A stretch of DNA of 64,000 nucleotides, taken from positions 89,778-153,777 of the forward strand of contig VEPM01000009.1 in the NCBI GenBank assembly GCA_012026795.1, in the 5' to 3' direction. The notes below the pieces were generated by a model. That model had not been told where the DNA came from, ran no database searches, and saw only the letters and a program-made list of their open reading frames with translations. The position numbers and the translations under genes were made by a program. Source of the DNA: Candidatus Methanoperedens sp. (GTDB lineage Archaea > Halobacteriota > Methanosarcinia > Methanosarcinales > Methanoperedenaceae). Positions 9,142 to 18,075 of the stretch are shown here, piece by piece. The number at the start of each line of letters is the position of its first letter. The stretch's first letter is position 1.

Positions 9142-9420
9142 TTAATTAAAAAGATGTTTTCTCTTGAATTTTTCGAATATCTGAACTCCTTTCTCTGTCA
9201 AAATATACCTCTTCCAAGTATGCTTTTCAGGAGTGAGGCATTCTATCAACCCATAATCTTCAAGTTCCCGAACAGCATGACTTATATTCTGCAATGATCT
9301 ACCTGTCTTTTCGGCAATCTGGGATGTTTTTATCAGTTCATTTTCCTGGATTTCCTTAATTACCAGTACTCTTCTATCTACACTCAATACCCATCTTGTC
9401 AGTTCGTCTATATCCATCAT
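9142..9420 (-). CDS. Winged-helix transcriptional regulator (MarR/ArsR-like)
   Basis: This is a 93-residue protein with a compact winged helix-turn-helix. It opens MMDIDELTRWVL, then has a helix-turn-helix (ELIKTSQIAEKTGRSLQNIS), a dimer/recognition helix (HAVRELEDYGLIECL) and a Lys/Arg-rich wing (KHTWKRYILTEKG). The start is ATG 9420 or 9417; the frame is open further upstream, but that part lies inside the preceding gene and does not look like protein. It begins 17 bases after the carbonic-anhydrase-like gene on the same strand and is probably co-transcribed with it. The ligand and targets are unknown. Confidence 0.75.
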   Translation of the reverse strand: MMDIDELTRWVLSVDRRVLVIKEIQENELIKTSQIAEKTGRSLQNISHAVRELEDYGLIECLTPEKHTWKRYILTEKGVQIFEKFKRKHLFN

Positions 9421-9436
9421 TCCAAAAATATACTTA

Positions 9437-10021
9437 TTAGCTATTAATCTTTTGTAATGCATCGAAATCCCTATGCACGTCAATGAGGTGCTTTTTGGAA
9501 TAATTTCTGGCGAGCTTAATGTTCGTTTGTATGACATTATTATTAAATTCCAAAATTTCCCCTGTAATTTCCCCAAGCTTATTCGCATCAGCCTGTTCAT
9601 TAATTACTCCCCCATCCTCTACAATCCTTCTGTCAGAAATACTTACATTTTTTACCAGGGCCCTATGTGAAATAAAGCACATGTTCCCAATCGAGCAATC
9701 AAATACAACAGAATTAAACCCAATAAAACAGTTCATACCTATATTGACCGGCCCATGTACAATACAGCCATGGGAAAGTGAGGTAAAATCATCAATAATT
9801 ACTTTTGTATTTGCCAGAGCATGTACTATCACGTTATCCTGAATATTGCAGTTGTTTCCAATTATTATTGCGGAACCAGGCTCATCGGCACGAATGCTGG
9901 TATGAGAGGATACAAATACATTCTCCCCGATAATGACATTCCCTATGATCATCGCTGATTTACAGACATAAGCTGTCTTATCGATTTGCGGTATATCTCC
10001 ATTCGGATTTCTTAATAACAT
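9437..10021 (-). CDS. Gamma-class carbonic anhydrase-like hexapeptide-repeat protein
   Basis: This is a left-handed beta-helix protein of 194 residues built from hexapeptide repeats (IIGNVIIGENVFV, AIIIGNNCNIQDNVIV and so on). Three histidines sit where gamma-carbonic anhydrases bind zinc: H67 (NVIVHA), H84 and H89 (SLSHGCIVHG). A C-terminal helix follows as in the Cam/YrdA group. If active it would interconvert CO2 and bicarbonate; many family members have other or unknown roles. A GGAAG ribosome-binding site precedes the start. Confidence 0.8.
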   Translation of the reverse strand: MLLRNPNGDIPQIDKTAYVCKSAMIIGNVIIGENVFVSSHTSIRADEPGSAIIIGNNCNIQDNVIVHALANTKVIIDDFTSLSHGCIVHGPVNIGMNCFIGFNSVVFDCSIGNMCFISHRALVKNVSISDRRIVEDGGVINEQADANKLGEITGEILEFNNNVIQTNIKLARNYSKKHLIDVHRDFDALQKINS

Positions 10022-10150
10022 AAAAATCTTCCTTTTCGATAGAAATGATTTATTATAACCCTGAGTTCAACACAAAACTATAAATAATTTCTCATATACT
10101 ATAATAAAATATCATGTTTAAACAGTATCATCTAAAAAAAAGGGAACAGA

Positions 10151-10369
10151 ATGATTGATTATTACCCGGTACCTGGTTTTGGAATATTGAAGTCCGAGAT
10201 TCTTGATATGGGACTCTGCAGTGGTTGCAGTATTGTCTGCCCAAGAGCAGGGGTTATCTCACAGAAACTGCAAAAAGATTGGGAAATCCTTGACAGGCAT
10301 GCTATTATCTGCTCTGCAAGGAGTACTGATGATGGTATTTTGAAAGTATGCCAGGATAGACGACTGTGA
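10151..10369 (+). pseudogene. Remnant of a coenzyme F420 hydrogenase/dehydrogenase beta subunit (FrhB-like)
   Basis: The 72-codon frame keeps the start region of FrhB-type F420-dependent flavo-iron-sulfur proteins: LKSEILDMGLCSGCSIVCPR matches the first ferredoxin site but one cysteine is missing. It then jumps to CSARSTDDGILKVCQD, which resembles the segment normally ending in QDGG much later in the family. The next codons are RRL and two stops. Full-length members have about 280-400 residues, so this is an internally deleted and truncated copy. A ribosome-binding site (AGGGA) is still present, so a short product could be made. Confidence 0.6.
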
Positions 10370-10430
10370 TAATTCGAAGTGAACCGATTAAACTTCTTTA
10401 TTTAAATTATAAAAAACTATAAGATGAAAA

Positions 10431-11390
10431 ATGTTTGATCAACAAAGTCTGTTATGGATTGGATTTATTGTATTTGTGTTCTTAATGCTTGCCCTGGATC
10501 TTGGGGTATTTAATCGAAAAGCCCATGTCATCAAAATCAAGGAAGCACTTATATTAAGTATTTTCTGGATATCCCTGGCCATAATATTCAATATAGGGAT
10601 TTATTTCTTGTTTGGTCCGCAGAAAGCTCTTGATTTCTTGACAGGATATGTGATAGAAAAGGCGCTCAGTGTTGATAACCTGTTTGTCTTTTTAATGATA
10701 TTCTCTTACTTTCATGTTCCCTCGATCTACCAGCATAAGATCCTTTTCTGGGGTATCCTTGGCGCTCTTGTAATGCGAGCGATATTCATTGCCGCTGGCA
10801 TCACGCTAATTGAAGAATTTCATGCGATCATATACATTTTTGGAGCATTCCTGATTATTACAGGCATCAAAATGGCATTTCAGGGGGATAAAAAGATAGA
10901 ACCTGAAAAAAATCCCCTGCTCAGGTATTTTCGTAGGGTGATGCCTGTTACGGAAAGTTATGAGGAAGATAAGTTCTTTGTAAAACGAGCCGGGAAATAT
11001 TTTGCAACGCCGCTATTCATTGTACTTCTTGTCGTTGAAAGTACGGATTTGCTCTTTGCTGTTGATTCAATACCTGCCGTCCTCGCAATCACTACCGATG
11101 CGTTTATTGTATATACATCGAACGTGTTTGCAATTTTAGGTTTGCGTGCGCTCTATTTCGCTCTTGCGGGAGTTATGCCAATGTTCTATTACCTCAATTA
11201 CGGGCTTTCCGCTATACTTACTTTTGTCGGGACAAAGATGCTGATATCTGACTACTATAAGGTGCCAACTATGGTTTCCTTAGGTGTTGTGGCTGGCATC
11301 CTGATAGCTGCTGTGATATTTTCTGTTGTACGTGCCCGTATGTTAGAATACAGGGCTAAGGAGTTAAAGAGATTTCAAGACCGTAAATAA
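10431..11390 (+). CDS. TerC/Alx-family integral membrane protein
   Basis: This is a TerC-family transporter of 319 residues with about nine membrane helices. The conserved acidic motifs of the family are present: VIEKALSVDNLFVF near residues 75-88 and ESTDLLFAVDSIPAVLAI in the second half. Bacterial members are implicated in manganese export, metal loading of secreted enzymes and tellurite resistance, so a metal transport role is likely; the substrate here is not known. It stands alone 60 bases after the FrhB remnant, behind an A/T-rich promoter. Confidence 0.9.
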   Translation: MFDQQSLLWIGFIVFVFLMLALDLGVFNRKAHVIKIKEALILSIFWISLAIIFNIGIYFLFGPQKALDFLTGYVIEKALSVDNLFVFLMIFSYFHVPSIYQHKILFWGILGALVMRAIFIAAGITLIEEFHAIIYIFGAFLIITGIKMAFQGDKKIEPEKNPLLRYFRRVMPVTESYEEDKFFVKRAGKYFATPLFIVLLVVESTDLLFAVDSIPAVLAITTDAFIVYTSNVFAILGLRALYFALAGVMPMFYYLNYGLSAILTFVGTKMLISDYYKVPTMVSLGVVAGILIAAVIFSVVRARMLEYRAKELKRFQDRK

Positions 11391-11417
11391 AGCAATTCCG
11401 GCAATTATTACGGGATT

Positions 11418-11612
11418 TTAATCGAACAATTCTGATATCCTGTCGAAAAATCCCCTCTTCTTTCCCCTATTATCATTGTCCTGTTCGTCATCTTCTTCAT
11501 AGTACTTCCTTTTTTTTTCATCTATTTCATTCACTTCGTCTCTTCGGCGTTTTCTTGGTTTATCTTCCCTTTCCTCTCTTTCGAAGAGATCTTCTATTAT
11601 GTCTAATACCAT
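11418..11612 (-). CDS. Small, highly charged protein
   Basis: The product is 64 residues, mainly Glu, Asp, Arg and Lys. It has an amphipathic start (MVLDIIEDLFERE), a long charged middle and a similar amphipathic end (GFFDRISELFD). The GGAG ribosome-binding site about 9 bases before the ATG supports translation. It is convergent with terC. I do not recognise a family. The two matching hydrophobic ends with a disordered middle suggest a linker or assembly peptide, which is inference. Confidence 0.55.
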   Translation of the reverse strand: MVLDIIEDLFEREEREDKPRKRRRDEVNEIDEKKRKYYEEDDEQDNDNRGKKRGFFDRISELFD

Positions 11613-11816
11613 GTTATATACTCCTTTGCTTTTTGATTGCAGTCAATCTTCAACTGGTTTTATTAGTTTATATTAGTAATTATGACAAGATACTTAAACT
11701 ACACGGTCGATTAAAGAGAAAAAAGGTGAGAAAATGTGCTTCAGAGTTCATAACGACCGGAAGATAATATCTTGGTAATGATGCTCTGGATAGTCCTCGG
11801 ACTTCTCATTATAGCA

Positions 11817-12992
11817 TCACTTTTTCAGATAGTTTTTTATATTCAATAAGAAAGGTATGAATATTATTGCTATCACTAATACAGCAGCTCCAGCTACAGC
11901 AAAGCTTACATGAAAACCATACATATCTGCTATCAGCCCACCTATGAATGGGCCTATTGCAAAACCCAGTGAACCGAACATGTTGAAACCACCCATTGCA
12001 GTCCCGCGCTTTGCAGGATTTGAAAGGTCGCCTGCTAACGCTGCTGATGGGGGATACATGAGTGCTCCGACAATGCCGCCCAGCACCATAACTAAAGCCA
12101 GCACTGGCGGCGCAATTGTACCTACACTTATAACTATAATGCCGTAGAGCAAGGAACCAACTATGAGAGGAGGTGCTCTTCCTATTTTATCGGATATCGC
12201 GCCAAGGGGATACTGAAGGAGGGCAAAAGGTATCAAAAACGCTGCCATGTGCATCCCGATACTCCCGGAGCCCATATCGTATTTCATGGCAAGCATCAAC
12301 GGGAATACACCCACAAAAAACCCCACTGTGAATCGCTCCACGAAGGAAAAGGCATAAGGTATGAATATCTTTTTTTCCTCCCGAAGCAGCAGCAACGCAT
12401 CCTTCAGGGATGCTGGTCTGGACTCAATTTTTTGCTCTTTGAGAGCTATTGATGCAATTAATCCTCCAAGCAGAAGCATGAATGAGCCAAAATAGAGGGG
12501 ATATAAGGAATTAACGGCGCCGATTTTCCCGCCAACTGGAGCACCCAGCGCATTGCCCAGAGCCATGCCCATACCAAGTATTCCCATGCCTTTGCCGTAG
12601 TGCGTATGCCTCATTACATCAAGAACTGAAGTCATGAGGATAGAGAAAGCCATCACGGTGAAGCTCCCTTCTATAAAGCGCAGCATCAGCAGCGAAGGCA
12701 TGGTAGGTGCCAGCGTGAGGCTGAACATAATGATAGCGTTCCCCAGAAAACCCATAATAATGAATACTTTTCTTTTTCCAATTCTGTCCGATATGCTACC
12801 CCATATAAGAGCGAATATCACATAAGCCGCAAGATTTACGGAGACAAAGAGGCTTGTTTCTGCCACGGATTCGACTTCAAACCTTTCCATGACAAATCCT
12901 TCCAGTACAGGGTAGATGAGGGTAACGCTGAACATCAGCAGGAACATCAAAATGCCAAGGAGGTATATCTCCTGGTAGTTTTTATTTTGCAT
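11817..12992 (-). CDS. MFS transporter (drug/multidrug-type)
   Basis: This is a major facilitator with twelve hydrophobic segments and 391 residues. The MFS loop signature between helices 2 and 3 is present as GSISDRIGKRKVF near residues 47-59, and a second copy (GAISDKIGRAPPL) follows in the C-terminal half, the internal duplication expected of the family. I chose ATG 12992 because AAGGAGAG lies 5 bases upstream of it; an ATG at 13031 has no such signal. The substrate is unknown. It resembles the second MFS gene near 60 kb in length and motif placement. Confidence 0.88.
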   Translation of the reverse strand: MQNKNYQEIYLLGILMFLLMFSVTLIYPVLEGFVMERFEVESVAETSLFVSVNLAAYVIFALIWGSISDRIGKRKVFIIMGFLGNAIIMFSLTLAPTMPSLLMLRFIEGSFTVMAFSILMTSVLDVMRHTHYGKGMGILGMGMALGNALGAPVGGKIGAVNSLYPLYFGSFMLLLGGLIASIALKEQKIESRPASLKDALLLLREEKKIFIPYAFSFVERFTVGFFVGVFPLMLAMKYDMGSGSIGMHMAAFLIPFALLQYPLGAISDKIGRAPPLIVGSLLYGIIVISVGTIAPPVLALVMVLGGIVGALMYPPSAALAGDLSNPAKRGTAMGGFNMFGSLGFAIGPFIGGLIADMYGFHVSFAVAGAAVLVIAIIFIPFLLNIKNYLKK

Positions 12993-13193
12993 ATGCAACT
13001 CTCCTTTAACCTGGATGTATTCCAGTTTCAATAATTATAAGGCTTTTTATTAGAATATATGATACGTGTGATAAACCCCAGTTTTTACTGTAATACTTGT
13101 ACTCCGGTTAATTATGTCCCACAGCCTGCACCCTGGAAATGCTTTAATACCAGGGAGATTAATTAATTTATACGGAAAAATGGGAGTGAAAGC

Positions 13194-13388
13194 ATGGATA
13201 AAAAGAAATCAGAGAATGAGCCAGAAAAGGAACATGTTGCCGGCGTAGGCGAAAAAGAGCAACGTCAGTATGAACATATTAAAGAATCGGCTGAAGAATC
13301 GGGCCGCTATGGGAAACGTGCTAAGGAAGTGGCTGCAAGGACGGTTCTGAAACACCATAAAGAGAAAGGTCACGAGAAAGGTGAATAG
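13194..13388 (+). CDS. Small hydrophilic protein, stress/plasmid-stabilisation-like
   Basis: This is a 64-residue, very hydrophilic protein (Lys, Glu, His, Arg) with a clear GGGAGTGA ribosome-binding site. The central EKEQRQYEHIKESAEESGRY followed by KRAKEVAARTVLKH recalls small bacterial proteins that carry an EHIxxxYExxG...AERRAW pattern and are often labelled plasmid stabilisation protein. It is convergent with metG and not linked to a partner gene. Function unknown. Confidence 0.65.
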   Translation: MDKKKSENEPEKEHVAGVGEKEQRQYEHIKESAEESGRYGKRAKEVAARTVLKHHKEKGHEKGE

Positions 13389-13427
13389 GAAAGACGAATA
13401 CGGGTTTTAAAAGGTAATATTTCTTAT

Positions 13428-15449
13428 TCACCTCACCCGCATCCCTTCCTTTACCTCTTTCTCCGGCATCAGCAGCACCGCGCCTTCAGCATCAGCCGCC
13501 AGCACCATCCCGCGGGATTCCACTCCGAAGAGTTTTGCAGGCTTCATATTTGCCATCACAACGACCTGCCTGCCAACAAGTTCTGAAGGATCATGGGATT
13601 TTGCGATCCCTGCAACGATCTGGCGTTTCTCGCCAATATCAACTTCCAGTTTCAGTAGTTTATCAGAACCCTTGATGGGCTCGGCAGACAATATTTTCCC
13701 GATCCTGATATCAAGTTTCTGGAAGTCTTCGTATGTTATTTCGGTCTTCTCTTCCTTTGTTTCTTCATCGTGCTTTTTCTCTTTTGACATTGCTATCTTT
13801 ATCCTTTTATCAAGGATCGCTTCCATTTCCTTGATCTTCTTGTCTTCAATTTTTGTGAATAATATCTCAGGTACTTTTAATTCCCCGGCAGGTATCTCGA
13901 TTAGCGCATCTTCAAACTGCGCACTGTGAACATCGCCTGCAAGTCCGAGCTGTTTCCATGCCTTTTCCATATTTCCCGGAAGGATGGGCTCAAACAATAA
14001 TATGAGCGCCTTTCCTATCTGGAGGCAGTTCTTAACAACACGGGCGCATGCATCTTTATCTGTCTTTATAAGCGCCCAGGGTTCCCTGGATTGGAAATAT
14101 GAGTTCCCGTATGCAGCAAGTTCCATCATTGCATCGGTGGCTTTCTTGAATTCGTATTCATCAAGAGCCGAAACCACGGTTTCAATAGTCGCATTTATTT
14201 TTCCAAGAATTTCTTTATCTACTCTCCCATCAGGGACAGCGCCGAAATTCTTCTGGGCAAAATGCTGCGTCCTGTGCAGGAAATTGCCAAGCGCTCCCAC
14301 AAGTTCGTTATTGACCTTTTCCTGGAACACTTTCCATGAGAAATTTAATTCTTTTGTATGGGATGTGTAATTTGCAATATAATACCTCAAAAGGTCGGGA
14401 TGGAAACCATGGTCAAGGTAATCCTCATCAACCCATACCACGTATCCGCGGCTCTTTGAAAATTTCTTATCATCTATCTTCAGCATACCTGATGCAACAA
14501 CAGCCCACGGCGGGGTGTAACCAGCTCCTTTTAGCATCGCAGGCCAGAATATACAATGGTGGTATGTGATATCCTCTCCTATGAAGTGAATTATGCGCGA
14601 ATCACGGCGCCAGTATTTTTCCCAGTCGCCGCCTGTTTTTTTTGCCCATTCCTCTGTGAACGAGATGTAACCTATTGGCGCATCCACCCAGACATAAACG
14701 ACAAGGTCATCATGACCGGGGAATCGCACGCCCCATTCGAGATTTCTCGTAATGCACCAGTCCTTCAATTCCTTTGCCCATTCTTTTGCGTAGTTGATGG
14801 CATTAGATGTACCTCCGAGTGTTTGAAGGTAATCCGAGAGGAAGCCCCCAAAAGACGAAAGTTTAAAAAAGAAATGCTCCTGCTCGCGGTATTCTGCGGG
14901 ATTCCCGCATATGCGGCATTTAGCATTCTTGATCTCACCGGGTTCAAGATGTTTTCCGCATCCCTGGTCGCACTCGTCACCACGTGCTGGTTTTGCGCAA
15001 TAAGGGCATATCCCTTCAACATACCTGTCAGGAAGGAATCGCTCATCATACGGGCAGTAAGCAAGTCTTATGACCTGAGGATAGACATATCCCCTCTCGA
15101 TCAGCGCTTCCACAATGCTGGTCGTTCTTGCATGGTTTGTAGGTGAATCGGTATTGCCGAAGATACTGAAATCCACCTCCATCGCTTTGAAAATGTTCTC
15201 AAAATGCTTGTGGTATTTATTAACAAGTTCTGTCGGGGTTGTCTTTAGCTCTTCAGCATTCACCACGATCGGCGTACCGTGGGCATCAGAACCACATACG
15301 AAAACAGCATCTTGCCCCTGTTTCCTCAGGGATCGTACAAAAATATCACCCGGTACATAAGTACGCAGGTGCCCGATATGGCATTTGCCGTTAGCATAAG
15401 GAAGCCCGCAGGTAACAAGAACAGGTTTATCAGATGGAAAGTTTGACAT
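13428..15449 (-). CDS. metG: Methionyl-tRNA synthetase with C-terminal tRNA-binding domain
   Basis: This enzyme charges tRNA-Met. The class I HIGH motif is at residues 24-27 and the KFSKS loop is near 330. A zinc-binding insert with CPYC...CDQGC and CRIC...is visible between about 149 and 190. The C-terminal 100 residues form the OB-fold tRNA-binding module ([20 protein letters not shown], then [18 protein letters not shown]), which in some archaea is a separate protein. The 673-residue length fits the fused form. It is a single-copy housekeeping gene without operon partners. Confidence 0.97.
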   Translation of the reverse strand: MSNFPSDKPVLVTCGLPYANGKCHIGHLRTYVPGDIFVRSLRKQGQDAVFVCGSDAHGTPIVVNAEELKTTPTELVNKYHKHFENIFKAMEVDFSIFGNTDSPTNHARTTSIVEALIERGYVYPQVIRLAYCPYDERFLPDRYVEGICPYCAKPARGDECDQGCGKHLEPGEIKNAKCRICGNPAEYREQEHFFFKLSSFGGFLSDYLQTLGGTSNAINYAKEWAKELKDWCITRNLEWGVRFPGHDDLVVYVWVDAPIGYISFTEEWAKKTGGDWEKYWRRDSRIIHFIGEDITYHHCIFWPAMLKGAGYTPPWAVVASGMLKIDDKKFSKSRGYVVWVDEDYLDHGFHPDLLRYYIANYTSHTKELNFSWKVFQEKVNNELVGALGNFLHRTQHFAQKNFGAVPDGRVDKEILGKINATIETVVSALDEYEFKKATDAMMELAAYGNSYFQSREPWALIKTDKDACARVVKNCLQIGKALILLFEPILPGNMEKAWKQLGLAGDVHSAQFEDALIEIPAGELKVPEILFTKIEDKKIKEMEAILDKRIKIAMSKEKKHDEETKEEKTEITYEDFQKLDIRIGKILSAEPIKGSDKLLKLEVDIGEKRQIVAGIAKSHDPSELVGRQVVVMANMKPAKLFGVESRGMVLAADAEGAVLLMPEKEVKEGMRVR

Positions 15450-15494
15450 GGGTGCTACATGGGATTTCTTTATAAAATATGTTTCTGTAAAAAA

Positions 15495-16319
15495 TTATTT
15501 TATTCCCTGTACCTTGATACTCACCACCGAATCAGCAATACTTTTTAGCTCCTCCTCAGGGATATTGAAATTCTCGACAATTGCCCTTGCTGTCGGGTCG
15601 TTTGCCATCAATTCGATCGGATATTTTGTCTCATCGATTATCCTGACATCTTTGAACCCTTCACTTTTAATTGTTTTTATATATGCATCTTTCTTAATCG
15701 CACCCGAAAGACAGCCAATATACGATTCAACTGAATTCTTAATAATCTCAGGAAGCTCTTTATGTAATACAATATCAGAAACCATTAACCTGCCGCCAGG
15801 TTTTAAAACCCTGAACGCCTCTTTGAAAACCTGCTTTTTATCAGGAGACAGATTGATCACGCAATTGGATATGACAGCATCAACAGAATTATCCGCAGCA
15901 GGCAGGTTTTCGATCTCACCGAGCCTGAATTCCACATTGCTGTAATTCCCATTCCGGGCATTTTCCCTCGCTTTTTCTAACATCTCAGGAGTCATGTCAA
16001 CGCCTATGACTTTCCCGCTGGTTCCTACTTTTTTGGCTGCAAGGAAACAATCAAACCCTGCGCCTGAACCCAGGTCAAGAACAGTTTCACCAGGCTTAAG
16101 TGTTGCCAGAGCTACCGGATTTCCGCATCCAAGCCCGAGATTTGCGCCCTCAGGAACTGATTCGATTTCATCTTTTCCATAGCCTATTTTTTGGCTTATC
16201 TCTACTGCACGCCCCTCGCTACCGCAACAGGAAGTTACAGGTGAACAGCACGATTTCCCTTTTGTCGCAATTTTCGCATAGCCTTCACGAACATTCTTCT
16301 TTATATCTTCTTCTTTCAA
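15495..16319 (-). CDS. arsM: Arsenite methyltransferase (ArsM-like)
   Basis: This is a SAM-dependent methyltransferase of 274 residues resembling ArsM. The N-terminal twin cysteines (KSCCSPVTSCCGSE) are typical of archaeal arsenite methyltransferases, the SAM-binding loop is VLDLGSGAGFDCFLAAK, and a cysteine used for As(III) lies in AVISNCVINLSPDK. Methylation of arsenite is a detoxification step. The upstream gene on the same strand, 15 bases away, is a Cys-rich AbrB-type protein that may regulate it. Confidence 0.88.
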   Translation of the reverse strand: MKEEDIKKNVREGYAKIATKGKSCCSPVTSCCGSEGRAVEISQKIGYGKDEIESVPEGANLGLGCGNPVALATLKPGETVLDLGSGAGFDCFLAAKKVGTSGKVIGVDMTPEMLEKARENARNGNYSNVEFRLGEIENLPAADNSVDAVISNCVINLSPDKKQVFKEAFRVLKPGGRLMVSDIVLHKELPEIIKNSVESYIGCLSGAIKKDAYIKTIKSEGFKDVRIIDETKYPIELMANDPTARAIVENFNIPEEELKSIADSVVSIKVQGIK

Positions 16320-16334
16320 ATTGATCTCTCCCTT

Positions 16335-16607
16335 TTAGAGTACATCTTTGATTAATGGCCCGAGCATGTCTTTTACTATTCCAGCAAGTTCTTCGGCTTT
16401 GATAAAACTAATACAGCAAATCTTGCCGTCCTTTTCCCAGCACACAACTGCCAGTTTATCGCCCGCATGGATATTTGCCCTCTCCCTGATCTCTTTCGGC
16501 AGCACCATTTGTCCGCGCTCATCCACGCTTATCATGGATTCTACCTTACAGCAGCTTGACGTGGCATCAAAGCCGCAACATGATTCGTTTTTATCTTTCC
16601 GGGTCAT
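16335..16607 (-). CDS. AbrB-type protein with a Cys-rich N-terminus (HgcAB-associated-like)
   Basis: The 90-residue product has a swapped-hairpin AbrB DNA-binding domain (MISVDERGQMVLPKEIRERA) preceded by paired cysteines (ESCCGFDATSSCC). This layout matches the small AbrB-like proteins often found near HgcAB or ArsM genes. ATG 16607 is chosen because GAGGA lies 5 bases upstream. The gene is 15 bases from arsM and reads into it. The cysteine pairs resemble those at the start of ArsM itself, so a thiol-metal sensor that controls arsM is a reasonable inference. Confidence 0.75.
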   Translation of the reverse strand: MTRKDKNESCCGFDATSSCCKVESMISVDERGQMVLPKEIRERANIHAGDKLAVVCWEKDGKICCISFIKAEELAGIVKDMLGPLIKDVL

Positions 16608-16690
16608 TTTCGTCCTCACTGGAAGATGGATTTCTGAATATTTATACTTTACTGATTAATCAGAAAAATCTGAATTAGTGGAAAAAAGAA

Positions 16691-17446
16691 TCAGCGAATA
16701 CCGATATATTTGCGCAGATCAGCTATCCCCACTTTCTTTGTCAGGTTGTCTACCCAGGTCGAGTTCAACTCCCACCCCAGGTCCAATTGCGAATAATAGT
16801 AGAGAGTTCCAAGAAGCCCTGTTGCCTCAAGACGCCGGGATGAGTTCATAACTTTTATCTGGGGAAAATATCTTGTAGTTCCAAGCGTGCTTATCCGCCT
16901 GCTGAAATCAACGTCCTCCAACAGGACATTATGATAGCCTCCACATTTAAAGTATGCATCACGCCGGACTATAGTATTAAATCCTGGCAATGTCGCAGAA
17001 TTCAATTTATCACGCAATAAAAAATATTCATTGGCAACACGCTCGGCGAATTTTATTTTATTTGATCGTTCTGAAAATTTAAAGCCCGTTGAGAATGCGA
17101 TAAGATCAGGATTGGTTTTGAATGTTTCGTATATGTAGGCAAGAAAATATCCCGGGATAATGGTATCTGCATCGATGAATACAAAATATTTGCTATTATC
17201 ATTTGAATTCATAACGCCATAATGCCTTACCGCCCCGATTCCGGGTTCTTCACACTGGAGCACGAAATCAGTGTATCTCTTCGCGATATCCATACTCTCA
17301 TCCGTGCTTCCATTATCAACAACTACAAGTTCGAAATGTATGTTTGTATTCTGGTTCTTGATCGATTCAAGAGTTGGCTCAAGGTATTTTGCCTCATTAA
17401 GGACCGGGACGATTATTGAAATTTCTGGAGTAATGTTTTTTGTCAT
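16691..17446 (-). CDS. Family 2 glycosyltransferase
   Basis: This is a GT-A fold glycosyltransferase of 251 residues. It opens with EISIIVPVLNEAKYL, has the nucleotide-binding VVDNGSTDES, the metal-binding DADT (FVFIDADTIIPG) and the acceptor-side LEDVDFSRR. There is no strong membrane segment, so it is probably cytoplasmic or membrane-associated. The ATG at 17446 has GGAG 5 bases upstream; a TTG 12 bases earlier is less likely. It probably adds sugars to lipids or surface polymers, but no other glycan genes are adjacent. Confidence 0.85.
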   Translation of the reverse strand: MTKNITPEISIIVPVLNEAKYLEPTLESIKNQNTNIHFELVVVDNGSTDESMDIAKRYTDFVLQCEEPGIGAVRHYGVMNSNDNSKYFVFIDADTIIPGYFLAYIYETFKTNPDLIAFSTGFKFSERSNKIKFAERVANEYFLLRDKLNSATLPGFNTIVRRDAYFKCGGYHNVLLEDVDFSRRISTLGTTRYFPQIKVMNSSRRLEATGLLGTLYYYSQLDLGWELNSTWVDNLTKKVGIADLRKYIGIR

Positions 17447-17637
17447 AGTATTCTCCAAATATCAGGTATTTAATAGATCCCAATTATATTAAAGTTGCCC
17501 ATTTATAATTAAAAGAGAATTCAGATGTTTGGAGCGTTGAAGAAAAACGGAATAATATCGTATTCTATACTTAGATATAACAGAAAAATATAACTATGAT
17601 AATAAGCATGTAACCTGCTATAAAAGGAGGTGATAAA

Positions 17638-17901
17638 ATGTCAGGGTGCAATCCAATAACATATCATAACGTTCCACCGGATGTATTTACATGTATGAAA
17701 CAAAAACTTGAGAGCGCTGGAATTCATGTTCCACCTGGAAACAGTGGCGACATGGAGGGCAGTGGCGTTAAGGCACATTTTGAATGGGACGGGATAAAAA
17801 ATCTAACGATTACGATACGAAGCATACCATTTATAGTAACTTGTGGCTATGTAATCGGAAAAATAACAGATTTCGTACATCAGTGTCATGGTAACGAATA
17901 A
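17638..17901 (+). CDS. Conserved-looking small protein of unknown function
   Basis: This is an 87-residue protein behind an unusually strong ribosome-binding site (AAGGAGGTGATAAA before ATG). It has three cysteines spread along the chain (C4, C19, C69) and one near the end, and a C-terminal hydrophobic stretch (NLTITIRSIPFIVTCGYVIG) that looks like a beta-sheet core rather than a membrane helix. It ends 16 bases before the tRNA-Cys gene on the opposite strand. I do not recognise the family. Confidence 0.7.
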   Translation: MSGCNPITYHNVPPDVFTCMKQKLESAGIHVPPGNSGDMEGSGVKAHFEWDGIKNLTITIRSIPFIVTCGYVIGKITDFVHQCHGNE

Positions 17902-17917
17902 ATTCAGGAAAAAAAAA

Positions 17918-17988
17918 GCCAAGGTCCGGAGTCGAACCGGATTGTAATCGCTCTGCAGGCGATTGCGTAGCCGTTCCGCCACCTTGGC
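17918..17988 (-). tRNA. tRNA-Cys (GCA)
   Basis: On the minus strand a full cloverleaf can be drawn. The acceptor stem GCCAAGG (17988-17982) pairs with CCTTGGC, a 5-bp anticodon stem (ATCGC/GCGAT) encloses the loop CTGCAGA with anticodon GCA, and the T arm CCGGTTCGACTCCGG is perfect. The gene is 71 bases, has no intron and does not encode the 3' CCA. Confidence 0.95.
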
Positions 17989-18075
17989 AGGGGGAGTAAC
18001 GCTACATATTCATAATAGATAATAAGATTATCGCAATAGGCAATACTTTGTAGTTTTTAAATTCGAAGAACGCAA

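Noticed and set aside
10022..10150. Possible RNA gene or riboswitch upstream of the carbonic anhydrase-like and FrhB-like genes
   Set aside because: Only A/T-rich promoter-like DNA with no stable paired structure was found by eye.
11778..11849. 23-codon hydrophobic frame on the plus strand
   Set aside because: It overlaps the antisense end of an MFS gene, where hydrophobic reverse frames arise by chance, and it has no ribosome-binding site.
14556..15146. 196-codon plus-strand frame opposite metG
   Set aside because: It is fully inside the MetRS gene and shows no family, so it is a reverse-strand shadow.
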